Both the position numbers and the translations under genes were made by a program. A stretch of DNA of 64,000 bases from Amphibalanus amphitrite (taxonomy: Eukaryota > Arthropoda > Thecostraca > Balanomorpha > Balanidae). The stretch lies in assembly GCF_019059575.1 (NCBI RefSeq), contig NW_024881595.1:558001-622000 (forward strand). Direction: 5' to 3'. Positions within the stretch are counted from its first letter, which is position 1. Each line of letters opens with the position of its first letter. Below are positions 1 to 13,300 of the stretch, piece after piece. The notes beneath the pieces are model-generated. The model was not told where the DNA came from and searched no databases. It was given only the letters and a program-made list of their open reading frames with translations.

Positions 1-3000
1 TCTCTGCCAAATGATTAGCATAACTCATCCGACTATCACGTCTTGTTGCAGAAATGTGATGCACAAAGAACGAGAAGAGTCTTCTTCCTAGAAATGAAAG
101 GTCGCCGATTCCAGCACACGGCAACCACGTCACCTTTGCCCTTCGGATAACTGGCTGGCCTTACGAGCCAGGCCGGCAGCCGACGAACCGAGAACGTCGC
201 CGCCGACGAACCGAAAACGTCGCCGCCGACGGCCGACGGGGGCGGTGGGTAGATGGTATCGGGGCCGTTTGGAAAACAGGCGTGAAACGAGCTGCCGTCG
301 GCCGGCGCTTTGTTCAGACCGAGAGCAGGGGGAACGAACTACCGGAACCAGAAGCAGAAACGGGACTGCGGGCCAAGCTCAGAGTCGGAAGCATGTAGGT
401 AGCCAAGACTGAGAGCAGGTTCGCGGGCAGGGCCACTGCCAGAGTCAAAGCCATTTGCTAAGGTTGGAAGTTGGAAGAACAAGAAACCGAAAGAAGAGGC
501 AGCAAGCGTTACAACAAAATCATGGCAGCCTTTTGGCCCATTTCTCTAAAACTACTTGCGAAAAAGATGATTTCTCGACAGACCAACCAAATGCATGACC
601 ATCGACGGCGCGTTTGCATCCATTTAGCGTACCGCATCCCGACACGAGGCCCACATCCGGTCTGCGCCTGACATCTGCACAAAACAACGTGACGTACTCA
701 ATAACCAGGCTGTTCTTCAGGCCCCAAAAACGCACCGTGGCGCGTCAGGTCTCCACGCTCCACCGCGTCCTCTGTGGCACCTCACACCCGCTCCTCGGTC
801 TGGCGGCGTTCGACACCCGCCATCGCGCCAAAAAACATCTCGCCGCCAGCTGCGGGGCGGAGCGGCCCCAATCAATACCAGCTCCTGCGGCCTCTGCGAC
901 TCTGCCGACGCGTCGACGGCCGGCCGACGCCAGCCGACGACTCCGGCCGCTCGGTCCGACGAACGAGCGGCCAACGACGGCCGGCGGTGACCCGACGGTG
1001 GCACTTCGGCGGGTGATCTGTAGATGACCTGACTGATAGTGAGTGACCTGTGGATGACCTGATGGCGAATTGCCGGACGAAGACTTCTCAATGGCCTGAA
1101 GGAGATATACCTACACGTAAATGCGACTTGCAAAATACCTACAGGCGATGACTTGTCTCATACATTCAAAAGGCATTTCAATCCCTTCCCAATAACTGAG
1201 GACCTGCAGGACCATTCCGGAATCTGCACCTGTGGGAGCGACCTGAACTGACTGTGCAGGTTCATCGCAAGCCCACCACAACCTTTTCGCCCTTATTTAT
1301 TAGCCCAACTTACTAAGTAGAACCACTACCTACCTACTTACTGTCTATAGTCAGCTCAGTCCTTATACAAAGAAAAATATATTCCGACACAACCCTGTCA
1401 AACCGGCACCCTCTCCAGCACGAACCAGCTCGACGACGGTCCTGGGGCGCTCCACTAACACAGTCATCCGCACTGAGCTCGTTGTCGGTTTATGCGCGGC
1501 CATTGGACGTCGAGTGCCGCCATTGCCCGCGGGCTGAGTGGCCGTAGGCACACGGTCACGACACTGGCGAACTGTTAGCTGGCACTCACGAAGGCCGACG
1601 AGCCGGCAGACAGGCGACCCGGGCCGTCTGGGACTCGTGACCCGACAAGGTCAGACATGCAATGGAGCTCTCAAACGCTGGAGTGCGATGGTAGGCTGGT
1701 GGCACTATATTTGGTGGAGATCTTAATAATTGTTTTGTAAAATTTTGGTAATATGTTTCAGCAACTTCCTGATCCCTGTGCACCTTCAGCTAGGAATTTT
1801 GTAGTCGGGTGATTCTATTATTTACTTTTATCATGATTATGATAAACTGTAGCGTGCTGTGTGATTGGCAATATACTAAACCCATCACGAATAATAAAAA
1901 CAGCACAATACCAAATCCAGCGGTCGATCGTGGAAAGGCTGCTGGAAGTTTGTTGCACAACGATATTCCCTCTGTCAATATTATTCCGCTCCATTAGCTA
2001 CGTATGTATGCACGCAGTAAGCCCACTCCTTTCCCTCCCGAACATCCCACCCCTCCAGCGCCCACCACAGCCCCCTTCCCCTCCCCCCCCCCGGTGGGAC
2101 CCCGGGCTCTCTCCCGGCGGGATTGAGCCGCCGGATCGGTGGCCGGCGCTGTTGATCCGGCATGGCGGCGTTTGTTTGCCACCGGCGCACTCAAACAGAG
2201 GGCCATTTGTAGCCGGCGGCGTGTCACGTGCCACGCGCTCCCCCGGCTCCCGCTCGGCTCCGGCGGCTCCCTGGGGGGCCGGGAGCCGGGCGGCGACCCG
2301 CGCTGACCCAGGATCCGGTACGCGCCCGCCGGGCCGGCCGTGGGAGACGAGGTGCCGCCGCTCCGGTTACCCCCAGAGGGACGGCCGGAACCAGCGCATA
2401 GATATATGGGGCGGCTCTTCCGCCCCCGGGGAGAGAACGCACACACCGTCGGTAAACGGTGTCACATGGACTGGTTGTTTTAGCTAACCAGAATAATGCA
2501 TAGCTAAACACGCAGAAAATGCCGATAGAAATCGCTGGCAGCAATGGAAAAAGATAACAGGATAGAAGCCGAAATATAGGAGTATTTTACTCGATAAAAT
2601 GATAAATCGCAAATCATGACACAATTTTTCACAACACAGGACGAACTGTCGATATTCCAAATGGCCAATTTCACATAGGGGGCCAGTGGATCCATCCATT
2701 GAATAAATAATGTGTCGGTGGATCATTAACCGCCAATAAAGTAGGAGGCTCTGAAATTTACAATGGGCGTAGCGAGTGCAGCCGTTGTTTGCGATCGGCT
2801 GTCAGCCTCAGGTAATACGTTACGGACCTGATCGTGAGTAACGAAGGCCTAAGTAACATTTTACATTTCGAATGCAGAAGAAAAAAAATGGCTAGGAACA
2901 TCGATTTTATAATCCTTATACAGGAAAAGTAATCTAAAATTTCGAAATGTTTCTAACGAAGCTGAGACTAAGAGGAAACTCGAAGCTCTGAAAAGCGGCA

Positions 3001-4286
3001 CCCAATTTTTGTTTGTCTGTGAGATTGGCTGTATCAAGCTACCATCTCTCTTGATACTTGCTAAGGTTGATAGAAAACGAAAAAAAAAATGAAGTGAGGT
3101 CAGGAAACATTTTCTCCTTTTCCCTTGTGCACGCTCACATTCTACTGTATATAGTTGCCAGCCATCGGATGAAGAGCTCCTCTCGTCTCCCGTGGGCCAG
3201 CCTGGTTGAGTTTGACGGCCCATGAAATCCTCTCCCGTCCGTCCTGCCCTCCTGACGTCTGACAGTGCGGGCGGCGCGACCCTCCCCGGTTCTTGCAGCG
3301 CGCGTGACAGTCGAGTGTGCGCGGTACGCGAGGGGCGAGGCCGGACGGCAGCCCGCCCGCGCACGATGTCTCCGATAACCACACACTGAGCGGCGCGCGG
3401 CAAATAAGCGTGAAAAACCCGACACCGGAATGCGAGATATGAGGCCGCCGGTTATTAACGACTCAGCCCTACCGCCGCTGCTGCTGCCGTTGCCTCTGCG
3501 TCGCCAAGAGGAGTGGTGGGTGCCTTGCTCCTACCATGCTTCGTGAACACCTCGCGAGCGCCAGGCACGCCGGCGCTGGCGATGGAAGGGTGGCCGGTTC
3601 CGGGGCGCGTCGTCATGGTGATTTAAGGCGTCAAACTGTTGTTTTTATCGCGTGCCTCAAGTGTTTGTGTGGCTCGGCTGCAGTGTGGCCGACAGCGGGT
3701 GCCACGGCGCCATGGGAGGCGGGGCTGCCGCAGAGAGAGGAGCGACGGGCGGGGCCGAACCAGCCGGAAAGAACGGGTGCAGGCGGTAGCCCCGCCCGGT
3801 GGCAGCGCACGCCTGACGCGCTCATCATACAGCCGACGTGTAGGGAGCGGACCACCCAGAGTGCTGCAGAACAGACGTGAAATGCCCGCCCCAGAGGTCG
3901 GTCAGAGTGACGGAGCTTCTGTGTGATATGGATCACAGAGAGCCCCGAACAGAGGCTCAGGCCCGGCATCGGACATTCGAATAGATAAGAGGAATGTGCG
4001 GTGTGTCTAAAGGCACGCCCATCGACGGTCATGAGCATGGCTTGTGTCATTGTTGAAGAGTGCATCTACACCTTTTCTATCAAACATAAAATTAAATAGA
4101 GCTTTAGGAAAAATACCTAACATAAAATGTCTTTCAACGCTGCAAAGTGTTCATTCCCACTTCCTTATGACCAATAGTTCGTTTTTTCAGTTCTCATGAC
4201 ATAAAGAAGCAAGGTCTTACATGGCGAGCGTGCACAAAGAAGATCGATATTCAGTGAAGTCTTTCCAACTCAACCCTCTGACTTAC
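1..4286. other. intron 5 and/or downstream DNA of mid; no exon recognised
   Basis: I see no T-box C-terminal exon here on the minus strand. The block mixes GC-rich CpG-dense stretches (about 170-300, 760-1010, 2080-2440 and 3180-3800) with AT-rich DNA. The long open frames over the GC-rich parts are Arg/Pro/Gly-rich and overlap on both strands, which is what CpG-rich non-coding DNA gives by chance. Confidence 0.6.
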
Positions 4287-4363
4287 CTCTCAAAGTCGGT
4301 CAGCCGAGACGAGTCCCTGAAGCCCTTGGCGAACGGGTTGCTGTCGATCTTCAGCTTGGTGAT
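4287..4363 (-). CDS. mid: mid exon 5: end of T-box
   Basis: The 77-nt exon follows a TTGTGTTGCAG acceptor and ends at AG before GTAAGTC. It encodes [19 protein letters not shown] followed by RLTDFE and a split Arg. This is the C-terminal helix of the T-box, which enters the DNA minor groove in solved T-box structures. The donor leaves phase 2, so a further exon starting with one completing base must exist downstream. None was recognised in 1-4286. Confidence 0.94.
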
Positions 4364-7300
4364 CTGCAACACAACGCATGTCAGCCTCATTATCCCTGAT
4401 GCACGAATACTGCAACCTTATTGCAGCCTTGCAAAAAGAGGCACACATAAGAAATTCCAAGCACATAACTTAATCATATAAACTCATTGGGTCCCTAAGA
4501 AATCGACTGTCTGCTTCAGCACACTCACCAGCTGGTTCTGATAGGCAGTGACGGCGGTGAACACGGTCTCAGGGAAGATGAACGTCTTGTAGTCCTGACC
4601 CTCGAGGTCAGTGATGGTCCCTCCCTGGCCCTCCTTCCTCAGTATGAGGTGGACGCGCGGCTGGTATCGGTGCATCGAGTTCAGGATTATCTGAAATAGA
4701 GCAGTCATCATCAGTGGTCATCGTTGTGCAAGGTGCATGTGTGTGGCAATGCATGTAGGAAAATAAATGCCGAAATTAATTTTGCAGTCATAAAAATAAG
4801 CGGCTCAAACAAGCAATGGTGGGTGATTGCTCTTGTTCCATTTCTTCCCCTTATAATTCTCCTAATTAGTTTATAGGTAGATAGGCATTTCCAAGCTTTT
4901 TTCAGTCGTGCAATGCCAGAACAGGCCCAGGGCATCACAACGCGAGCGATCCTGCCGAACCACTCACCAGTCCGCTCTTATCCATCTCGTTGTTGGTGAC
5001 TTTGATCTTCTCGAAGGAGACCACCTGTTTCTTGAGCTGCTCGCCGTTGAAGGGACAGTCGGGGTGCACGTAGAGCCGAGCCGGCGCCGGCGGGTCCGCC
5101 TTGCCGGCCACCAGCCACGAAGAGCGGTGGTAGGCGTAGCGGTAGCGCTTGTTGTCCGCGGGGACGATGTCCAGCACGACCAGGAAGCGCTGCTCCAGCT
5201 TCACTCCGGTGAAGGAGACTCGGATGGTTGGGAACATCCGCCTGAGGGAGGGAAACATAGGGCAGTCGGTTAACTAGGAAAAATATGTTGAACGAAGGAC
5301 TAGTTGAGAGAAAGTAGTGCAGCTTTATGCGCGGAAGCTGGGGCATAAACTTCTCCGTCGAGGGGGATAAAAGGGGCGGAGCCAGGGGGCAAGAGGGGCG
5401 AAGAGAGCGAGCTTGATTCGCCGACTTGGCCCGGCACTTTGCCGACCGATCGCCAGCCGGCGCCACCGGCGCCCGCCGTCGCAGACGCGTCGCCAGGCAC
5501 TGTGACGCGGGCGGCGAGTCGGCTCGGGCCGGCCGGCAGGCAGGCGACCGCGACGGATGATCAATCAGCGAGTGGCCGATGCGCACATTCATAATTTGGC
5601 ATACCAATGCGCAAAGAAATGACGCAAGCTTGATAAAAAAATTGGCTCGTTATTTGCACTCGAATTTGAGATATAGGCCTCCAGAGTTCGGAACGTTTTT
5701 TTTTGGGGGGGGGGGCCACCCGGTAATATTAAGAGATGAAATGTTTATGTTATCACCTCTTTTCATTGCTAAAAAACGAATAAGCATGTCGCCGATGTTG
5801 TACGGTAATGATGATTGGCTTAGACGTACCATGTTAGAAAGAAATGGAAAAATAGAACACGTGAATAAAACCAGTACTTGTGATGCTATTTTAAATATTT
5901 TTGTCCCAATTATATGCCAAATATTCAAATACTTAGCCAAAATGGTGGTACTGGATGTCGGATGACATTCGTTTCAACACTAAGTGCTTTTTCGATAAAT
6001 GGCAGTGGCACGGTGCATGGGTTACTGCTGATCGCCCTCCCTTCAAAAAAATCAAACAGTAAAGTGACCGAATAACGAAAAAAGCTAGATGGAATGTGTC
6101 ACCCTGAGGCCTGAACCATCAATGAGACTAGATGCCAGTAGCATGGTCATGGCAGCAGGCCATGGAGCCGAGTCAAGTGACCCGTTGACTCACATTTTTT
6201 AGTAAGCATCTAAGCAAAAAAGTAATTTTTACATGGCATGCTAGAAACACAAACCGTTTAAAAAGTAATTGACCGAATAATATAAAAAATCATGTCATTT
6301 ACTGAAAATATATGCCGCATTGACTAATGGAAGTTTCAATGTTGTATTTATATCACTTTCTGAGAAATATTGATTTAAAGTTTAGAACGTTTTTTTCTGG
6401 GCAACCCGGTATCCTTTTTTAGGGGAGCTACACTGCAAAAGGCGTTCTGGCATGATTGAAATCAGGATGTGAAGCACTGCTGGCTTAGCCCTCGCATGTG
6501 TAGGTGGGGGGGGGGGGGTCGGATGGACCCCCCATTGGTTTTTCGCGAATAACTCGCGCAAAAACCGGCCGATCGCGATGAAATTTTCAGGACCCTCGAG
6601 TCGATCAAGTTTACACCTACTCTGAAAATTTCATGACTCAAGTGACCTTTGACCTGTGACCTATTTCTCGAAGCCATGTTTGGCCGGAATCGCGATTCGG
6701 CGTATGTCGGCTCGCATTAGCCGCGCGTTTGCAAGCTTTTCGTGGTTTGAAACCTTCAAACATGTGATTTTATGTTGCTCCCATGCATAAGGGTGGATGT
6801 CAAGGTCACCTGAAGGTCAGGTCAGGTCATCGACCTTTGGTGACCTCGGTTCACTTTTTCGAGTTTTACATGTTTACAGGCTTGAGTTTTTGAAGCTGAA
6901 TTCGAATTTAAAAGTCATTCGAACATTTACGAAGTAGTTTTGGTGCCTTTGTAACATGTTACGAAGCTGTCAGAGGCGGTTGACACGTAATACGAATACC
7001 CGTCACGACCCATGCTGGTTGACCTGACCTGACCTGACCCGACCTGGTCTAAATGCTTAAAGACATCATCTGTGATCAAAACTAACACGATATTCGTGAT
7101 CAGCGCCCCGAAAAAAAAACTCCATACCAGCAACGCTTTACGGCCTTCTAACAGGGCCCGATTTTCCCGACCTTTGTTGACCTAGGACCTTAAAATTGGG
7201 CATTATCGGCTTCCTCTCGTCACGGGCAACACGATCGTTTTTTCCGCAAAGCTCTAGCTCGATAAAGGGCGAAACGGCAAGGGGGGTCCAACCGACCCCC

Positions 7301-10300
7301 CCCCCCCCTACACATCAGAAGCTGGCAAACGCCGCACACACATGCGAGGGTTAAGCTTAGCCCACACCTTCTGGAGCTGTCTGGTGAGGCAGACGATCTT
7401 GGTGGCTCCTAGCAGCCCTTTGACGTTCTCTTGAAGAGTCGCCCAGAGAGTTGTGATGGGATTAAGGTCTGAGTTATTCCCAGGTCAGCTATAGTATACA
7501 TCCAGAGGAAGGACAGGTTCTCACAGCGCCAATCTTGCGCATATTTGCCGTTTGAGGAAGGACTTCAGCAAACATGAAGAAAGATTTCCTTTGCGTCGGG
7601 CACGATAGTGCGCTTAATCATCTCCCCACTTTGGCCCCATCAGTGGATTAGACGGGGACGCTCGTCTGAGAGGATGTTCCACTGGTTGCATATATGCCTT
7701 ATTTTTGGTGATTTTTTGGGGGCACCTCCGGGGCACCCGGAGCCTCATTGCCCGGTGATTTGCACCTTTGCCGGATGCTGGAAGGGTAGAACGGGCGGGA
7801 CATCGGATGCATCAGCAGTCCCCACGTGGTTGTTCTGCCGGTTTGACGGATGAAAAGGCTTCAAAGATCAGATTTGGCGCTCTTTGGCAAGCTTCAAGCG
7901 ACAATGCTGACGTCGTTTCGTGAATTCTGGTCATCTCGAGAATTTGTACGTCTTGATTTTCTATTTTTCACGGATCTATGTGGTATTTTAGATCGGATTC
8001 CGGCCGCAGTGGGCCATTTGGAATATCTGGTATAATAGTGTATGTAACTGTACAGTCTGTCTTAAAAGTACCGCGCAAAGTGGCGGTGGATCCATCAAGC
8101 CTGACCAAGAAAGGTCTGCTTTAATTTGAAAGTCACCGAACCAATTGAGCTGGGGAATGGACGAGGATGTCCATTGCTTCGGTGACCCAAATTTAGCAGG
8201 CCCTTCCTCAGTCAGGCTCGATGGATCCACCGCCACTTTGCGCGGTACTTTTAAGACAGACTGTACATCCCCATCATCCCCATATCGCATACAAAATGCA
8301 AATTGCAAGCGCTCCTCGAATAACAAACCCGTCCAAAAAAGTATGTTTCCCAATGACTGATTTGTTGACTGACTTTAGGCCCTTACATTCAGCGTTGGCT
8401 CCTGACGGTCTTTGTTGGCCACTGAGAGCCCTCCCCGGCTACTGAGGGGCGGGCCTATATAAACCTTAGAAGACCCCTACACAGATAGCTGAGAGCCTCC
8501 AGCCGATCTTTAGAAGCCCACGCCGAGTTTTGGAGCTCTTAAGCCGGCCTCTAGGAGTCCAACGCAGCTGACTTTACTTTCATGTGGTTTTGGATGCCCC
8601 ATTCCAGCCCACGAAGGCCCAAGTCTGCCTCTAAGGGCCCTATTGGCTTCTGAGGGCCTAGCCTTGCATTAGTCTCTGAGGGCCTCAGTCCGGCCTCTAA
8701 AGGTCCCTTGCAGAACTTTGAGGGCCCCACCAGCCTCTGAGAGCCTGCGTCGACCTCTGAGGGCTCCAGGACATGCCTTGAAGAATGTCGGGCCAGCGAT
8801 CGCTGAGTCCAGTCAGTTGACAGTCTAACTCGAAAGTTAAACTTTGTGGTTATCATAAACATCATCACGAACAACATTACCAATAACGATGGCACTTTTA
8901 GTTTTTCTTCATTCTATCGATTAACGGTTTCCCCGTATGACGTTTCCTCGTATCGGCCCACGTCGCTTGGGTCCGCTTGAGTAAGTAGGTAAGAATCACT
9001 TGTGTTCTCCAAATATTGATACTTTTCTGACTAGCATGAATGTGTCGTTTGTGGGACCACCTTAGAGCGGTATTGGATCTCTTTGCATGCGTCATATTGT
9101 GGGAAACAGTTCTCTTTCTCACAGGCCCTTGTGTTACTGAGTCCCCACCTACCTGGGCAGTGGGCTCTGTACCTCCCTGTGTTGTGTGTAGGTGCCCTTC
9201 CTGTGGTCTGTTCTGTGCCCCTATCCTGCACTGTACATCTATCGCCATTCCTGTGCCCTGTATATGACATTCCGACATCTGCTCTATCCTGTGATTACCT
9301 TGCCTTTGCCTGGTCCTGTCGGCTTCCTGCCATGCATATGCCATGCCCTATCCACTGCATATCCGCTACCCTACCATCCCGTGCCTGTTCTTATCCTGCC
9401 CTGCGCCCGGTCGATTCCCATGCCTAACCCAGCTCAGTGCCCTTTCTGTCTGACGCCCCAGCTTGCTCTAGGTAGTCCCTCCCCATTCGTCAATGCCCTA
9501 AAATGTGGTGCCCTTCTTTTCCTGGCGAATGACCGGTCCATGGTTTAGGTCTTGCAAACCATCCGCATGCGCCCTTCAACCTCCTTTTTCCCTAGCAGAC
9601 CCGACCTGTCTTAAAACTTAACATCCCTGCCCTTTAACCCTACCCTGCCTGTTCTACACCTGCCTTGGCACTGCCCAATGCCCATGTTTCAACATTACAT
9701 TTCCCCCATCAACTGCCTTAACCTGACTCGCCCACTCTGTTCAGTTCGGTTCGACCCGGTCTAATCAGTTTCAATCTGCTGACTTTGTCCTTCCGTATCC
9801 TTTGATGCTCAACAAGGAGAGAGTCGGGGCTGAGGGGCGGCCCCTGCCCTGCCAACTGCTCAGTAGTGCGAGGAAAAGCGAATTCTTTCAAAAGATCATC
9901 TGAAATCAATTTGTACCTAATTAACCAACACAATTGAAAGAGAACAAGTCATTGATGCATCGAAAATAAAATGTGATAAAGACCGCTTCCTTTCCTTGTC
10001 AAAACAAATGTCCTGAATACTTACAGAAAAATAATAAAAGCAATGCTGATTATACTTTTGCGGCATTTATGTCACTCAAATATGATGCAACAAGCCAATT
10101 TTCGGTCTTCGAAACATGTACGGACATTGCGTACAAGTTTTGAAAGGTCCGAAAACTTGTACGGACACTGTCTAGTGTCCGTAGTGGTGGCGACGCACAT
10201 GTGGCGCGTGGGCTGTAATATTTGGATAGATCGTCCCGTACCCTTCTAAACGTGGGCTGTGACTGAACTGTTTCGCTGGATCAACCAGCGCCCCACCGTG

Positions 10301-13300
10301 ACTGTGTCTTGATCAGGGAGGAATGTTCACGCGGCTGTGTTTTTAATCAAGAACGAGTGTAGTGTTTCGGTACATCGCCATTCACCCGACTGAAACGCGC
10401 ACTGACGTGGTACGTGTCGCCAGAGGCTAGTAGCTTAGCAACCTACACATATTTTTTTGTTTTGTTTTACGATTCATGATGGACATATTTTTCCTGAGGG
10501 TCACGTGAGGTCATTTCGGACTCCTGACCTCGCCATCATGAGGTCGCCATCATACCGGGGATCAAGTGCGAGGGTCACAATGATACCAGTCTCAGGAATA
10601 AAGAGAAGGCAGCAATGAACGAAGCATACTGCGAAATAATAGGATAACCAAACGGCTTCAAGCACTTATAACTTCATTAAATTATTATATCCTAGCATAA
10701 AAAAATGCATAGCAACATGGCGTTTCGGTAGATAGAGCTGATAAGGAGGAGGCAACAATTAACGTAGCAAAATGCGAAATAATAGGACAAATAAACGGCT
10801 TCAAACACCAATAACTTCATTGAACGACTATATCCTGGCATAAACATGGCATAGCAACATAGCTTGTTGAAAGCGCCTTCAATTGAATCCAAGAACAAAT
10901 CTATGCGACTAATGTGAGGGGAGATACGTCAGATAAAACATTTTTATGTTGTCATTTTAATACGTTCCTTCAGCGCCGGCCGCCCGCCCGCCGCCGCCCG
11001 CAGTCGACGCTAGCGCACCCTGTGGCCGGCCGGCGAAACGGGGCAAAGACAACCAATCAGCTTCCCCCGCCGCCCGCTGGATCCGCCGCTGGCCGGCAGT
11101 CCCAATCGAGTACCAATGAGTCCCAAATGCGGCCCAAATAGTTCCAAATGTTAACACGCGCGGCTATGCATTTGGTATCATTTGAGACTGATTTGAAACT
11201 GCAATTGGCACTGCCCATTGAGTTCAACATTATTTGGAACTAATTGGTACTAGAAATTGGGAGAAGCACCCTCCGAGTCGAGAGTAGAAGCTGGGGCATA
11301 AACTTCTCCGTCGAGGGGGATAAAAGGGGCGGAGCCAGGGGGCAAGAGGGGCGAAGAGAGCGAGCTTGATTCGCCGACTTGGCCCGGCACTTTGCCGACC
11401 GATCGCCAGCCGGCGCCACCGGCGCCCGCCGTCGCAGACGCGTCGCCAGGCACTGTGACGCGGGCGGCGAGTCGGCTCGGGCCGGCCGGCAGGCAGGCGA
11501 CCGCGACGGATGATCAATCAGCGAGTGGCCGATGCGCACATTCATAATTTGGCATACCAATGCGCAAAGAAATGACGCAAGCTTGATAAAAAAATTGGCT
11601 CGTTATTTGCACTCGAATTTGAGATATAGGCCTCCAGAGTTCGGAACGTTTTTTTTTGGGGGGGGGGGCCACCCGGTAATATTAAGAGATGAAATGTTTA
11701 TGTTATCACCTCTTTTCATTGCTAAAAAACGAATAAGCATGTCGCCGATGTTGTACGGTAATGATGATTGGCTTAGACGTACCATGTTAGAAAGAAATGG
11801 AAAAATAGAACACGTGAATAAAACCAGTACTTGTGATGCTATTTTAAATATTTTTGTCCCAATTATATGCCAAATATTCAAATACTTAGCCAAAATGGTG
11901 GTACTGGATGTCGGATGACATTCGTTTCAACACTAAGTGCTTTTTCGATAAATGGCAGTGGCACGGTGCATGGGTTACTGCTGATCGCCCTCCCTTCAAA
12001 AAAATCAAACAGTAAAGTGACCGAATAACGAAAAAAGCTAGATGGAATGTGTCACCCTGAGGCCTGAACCATCAATGAGACTAGATGCCAGTAGCATGGT
12101 CATGGCAGCAGGCCATGGAGCCGAGTCAAGTGACCCGTTGACTCACATTTTTTAGTAAGCATCTAAGCAAAAAAGTAATTTTTACATGGCATGCTAGAAA
12201 CACAAACCGTTTAAAAAGTAATTGACCGAATAATATAAAAAATCATGTCATTTACTGAAAATATATGCCGCATTGACTAATGGAAGTTTCAATGTTGTAT
12301 TTATATCACTTTCTGAGAAATATTGATTTAAAGTTTAGAACGTTTTTTTCTGGGCAACCCGGTATCCTTTTTTAGGGGAGCTACACTGCAAAAGGCGTTC
12401 TGGCATGATTGAAATCAGGATGTGAAGCACTGCTGGCTTAGCCCTCGCATGTGTAGGTGGGGGGGGGGGGTCGGATGGACCCCCCATTGGTTTTTCGCGA
12501 ATAACTCGCGCAAAAACCGGCCGATCGCGATGAAATTTTCAGGACCCTCGAGTCGATCAAGTTTACACCTACTCTGAAAATTTCATGACTCAAGTGACCT
12601 TTGACCTGTGACCTATTTCTCGAAGCCATGTTTGGCCGGAATCGCGATTCGGCGTATGTCGGCTCGCATTAGCCGCGCGTTTGCAAGCTTTTCGTGGTTT
12701 GAAACCTTCAAACATGTGATTTTATGTTGCTCCCATGCATAAGGGTGGATGTCAAGGTCACCTGAAGGTCAGGTCAGGTCATCGACCTTTGGTGACCTCG
12801 GTTCACTTTTTCGAGTTTTACATGTTTACAGGCTTGAGTTTTTGAAGCTGAATTCGAATTTAAAAGTCATTCGAACATTTACGAAGTAGTTTTGGTGCCT
12901 TTGTAACATGTTACGAAGCTGTCAGAGGCGGTTGACACGTAATACGAATACCCGTCACGACCCATGCTGGTTGACCTGACCTGACCTGACCCGACCTGGT
13001 CTAAATGCTTAAAGACATCATCTGTGATCAAAACTAACACGATATTCGTGATCAGCGCCCCGAAAAAAAAACTCCATACCAGCAACGCTTTACGGCCTTC
13101 TAACAGGGCCCGATTTTCCCGACCTTTGTTGACCTAGGACCTTAAAATTGGGCATTATCGGCTTCCTCTCGTCACGGGCAACACGATCGTTTTTTTCCGC
13201 AAAGCTCTAGCTCGATAAAGGGCGAAACGGCAAGGGGGGTCCAACCGACCCCCCCCCCCCCTACACATCAGAAGCTGGCAAACGCCGCACACACATGCGA

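Larger units (their letters stand above)
5334..11286. repeat. 5,953-bp tandem duplication, unit 1 (intron 2 of mid)
   Basis: The stretch beginning GAAGCTGGGGCATAAAC at 5334 recurs at 11287, and the two units continue side by side for 5,953 bp. The open frames I compared between the units are identical in sequence. The only differences I found are one G in the poly-G near 6507 and one T in the poly-T near 7237. GAAG occurs at 5334-5337, 11287-11290 and 17240-17243, so the joint carries a 4-base microhomology. The unit is composite and includes a TTAA MITE, a Tc1 relic, a foldback MITE and minisatellites. No intact gene is seen in it. It is either a very young duplication or an assembly error. 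Confidence 0.95.

Noticed and set aside
2861-3403. 180-codon minus-strand open frame
   Set aside because: It covers a CpG-rich block with overlapping frames, Arg/Pro-rich with a Phe/Leu-rich tail, no family resemblance, and no splice link to the T-box gene.
1-4286. search for the C-terminal mid exon
   Set aside because: No minus-strand frame after an acceptor gives a midline-like continuation after the split Arg. The exon is probably outside the window.
5579-5965. 128-codon plus-strand frame repeated at 11532
   Set aside because: It is identical only because it lies in the tandem duplication. It crosses poly-T/poly-G runs and resembles no protein.
8898-9548. several overlapping frames of 75-148 codons, repeated at 14851
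   Set aside because: Produced by the pyrimidine-rich CCTG tract; no recognisable domain.
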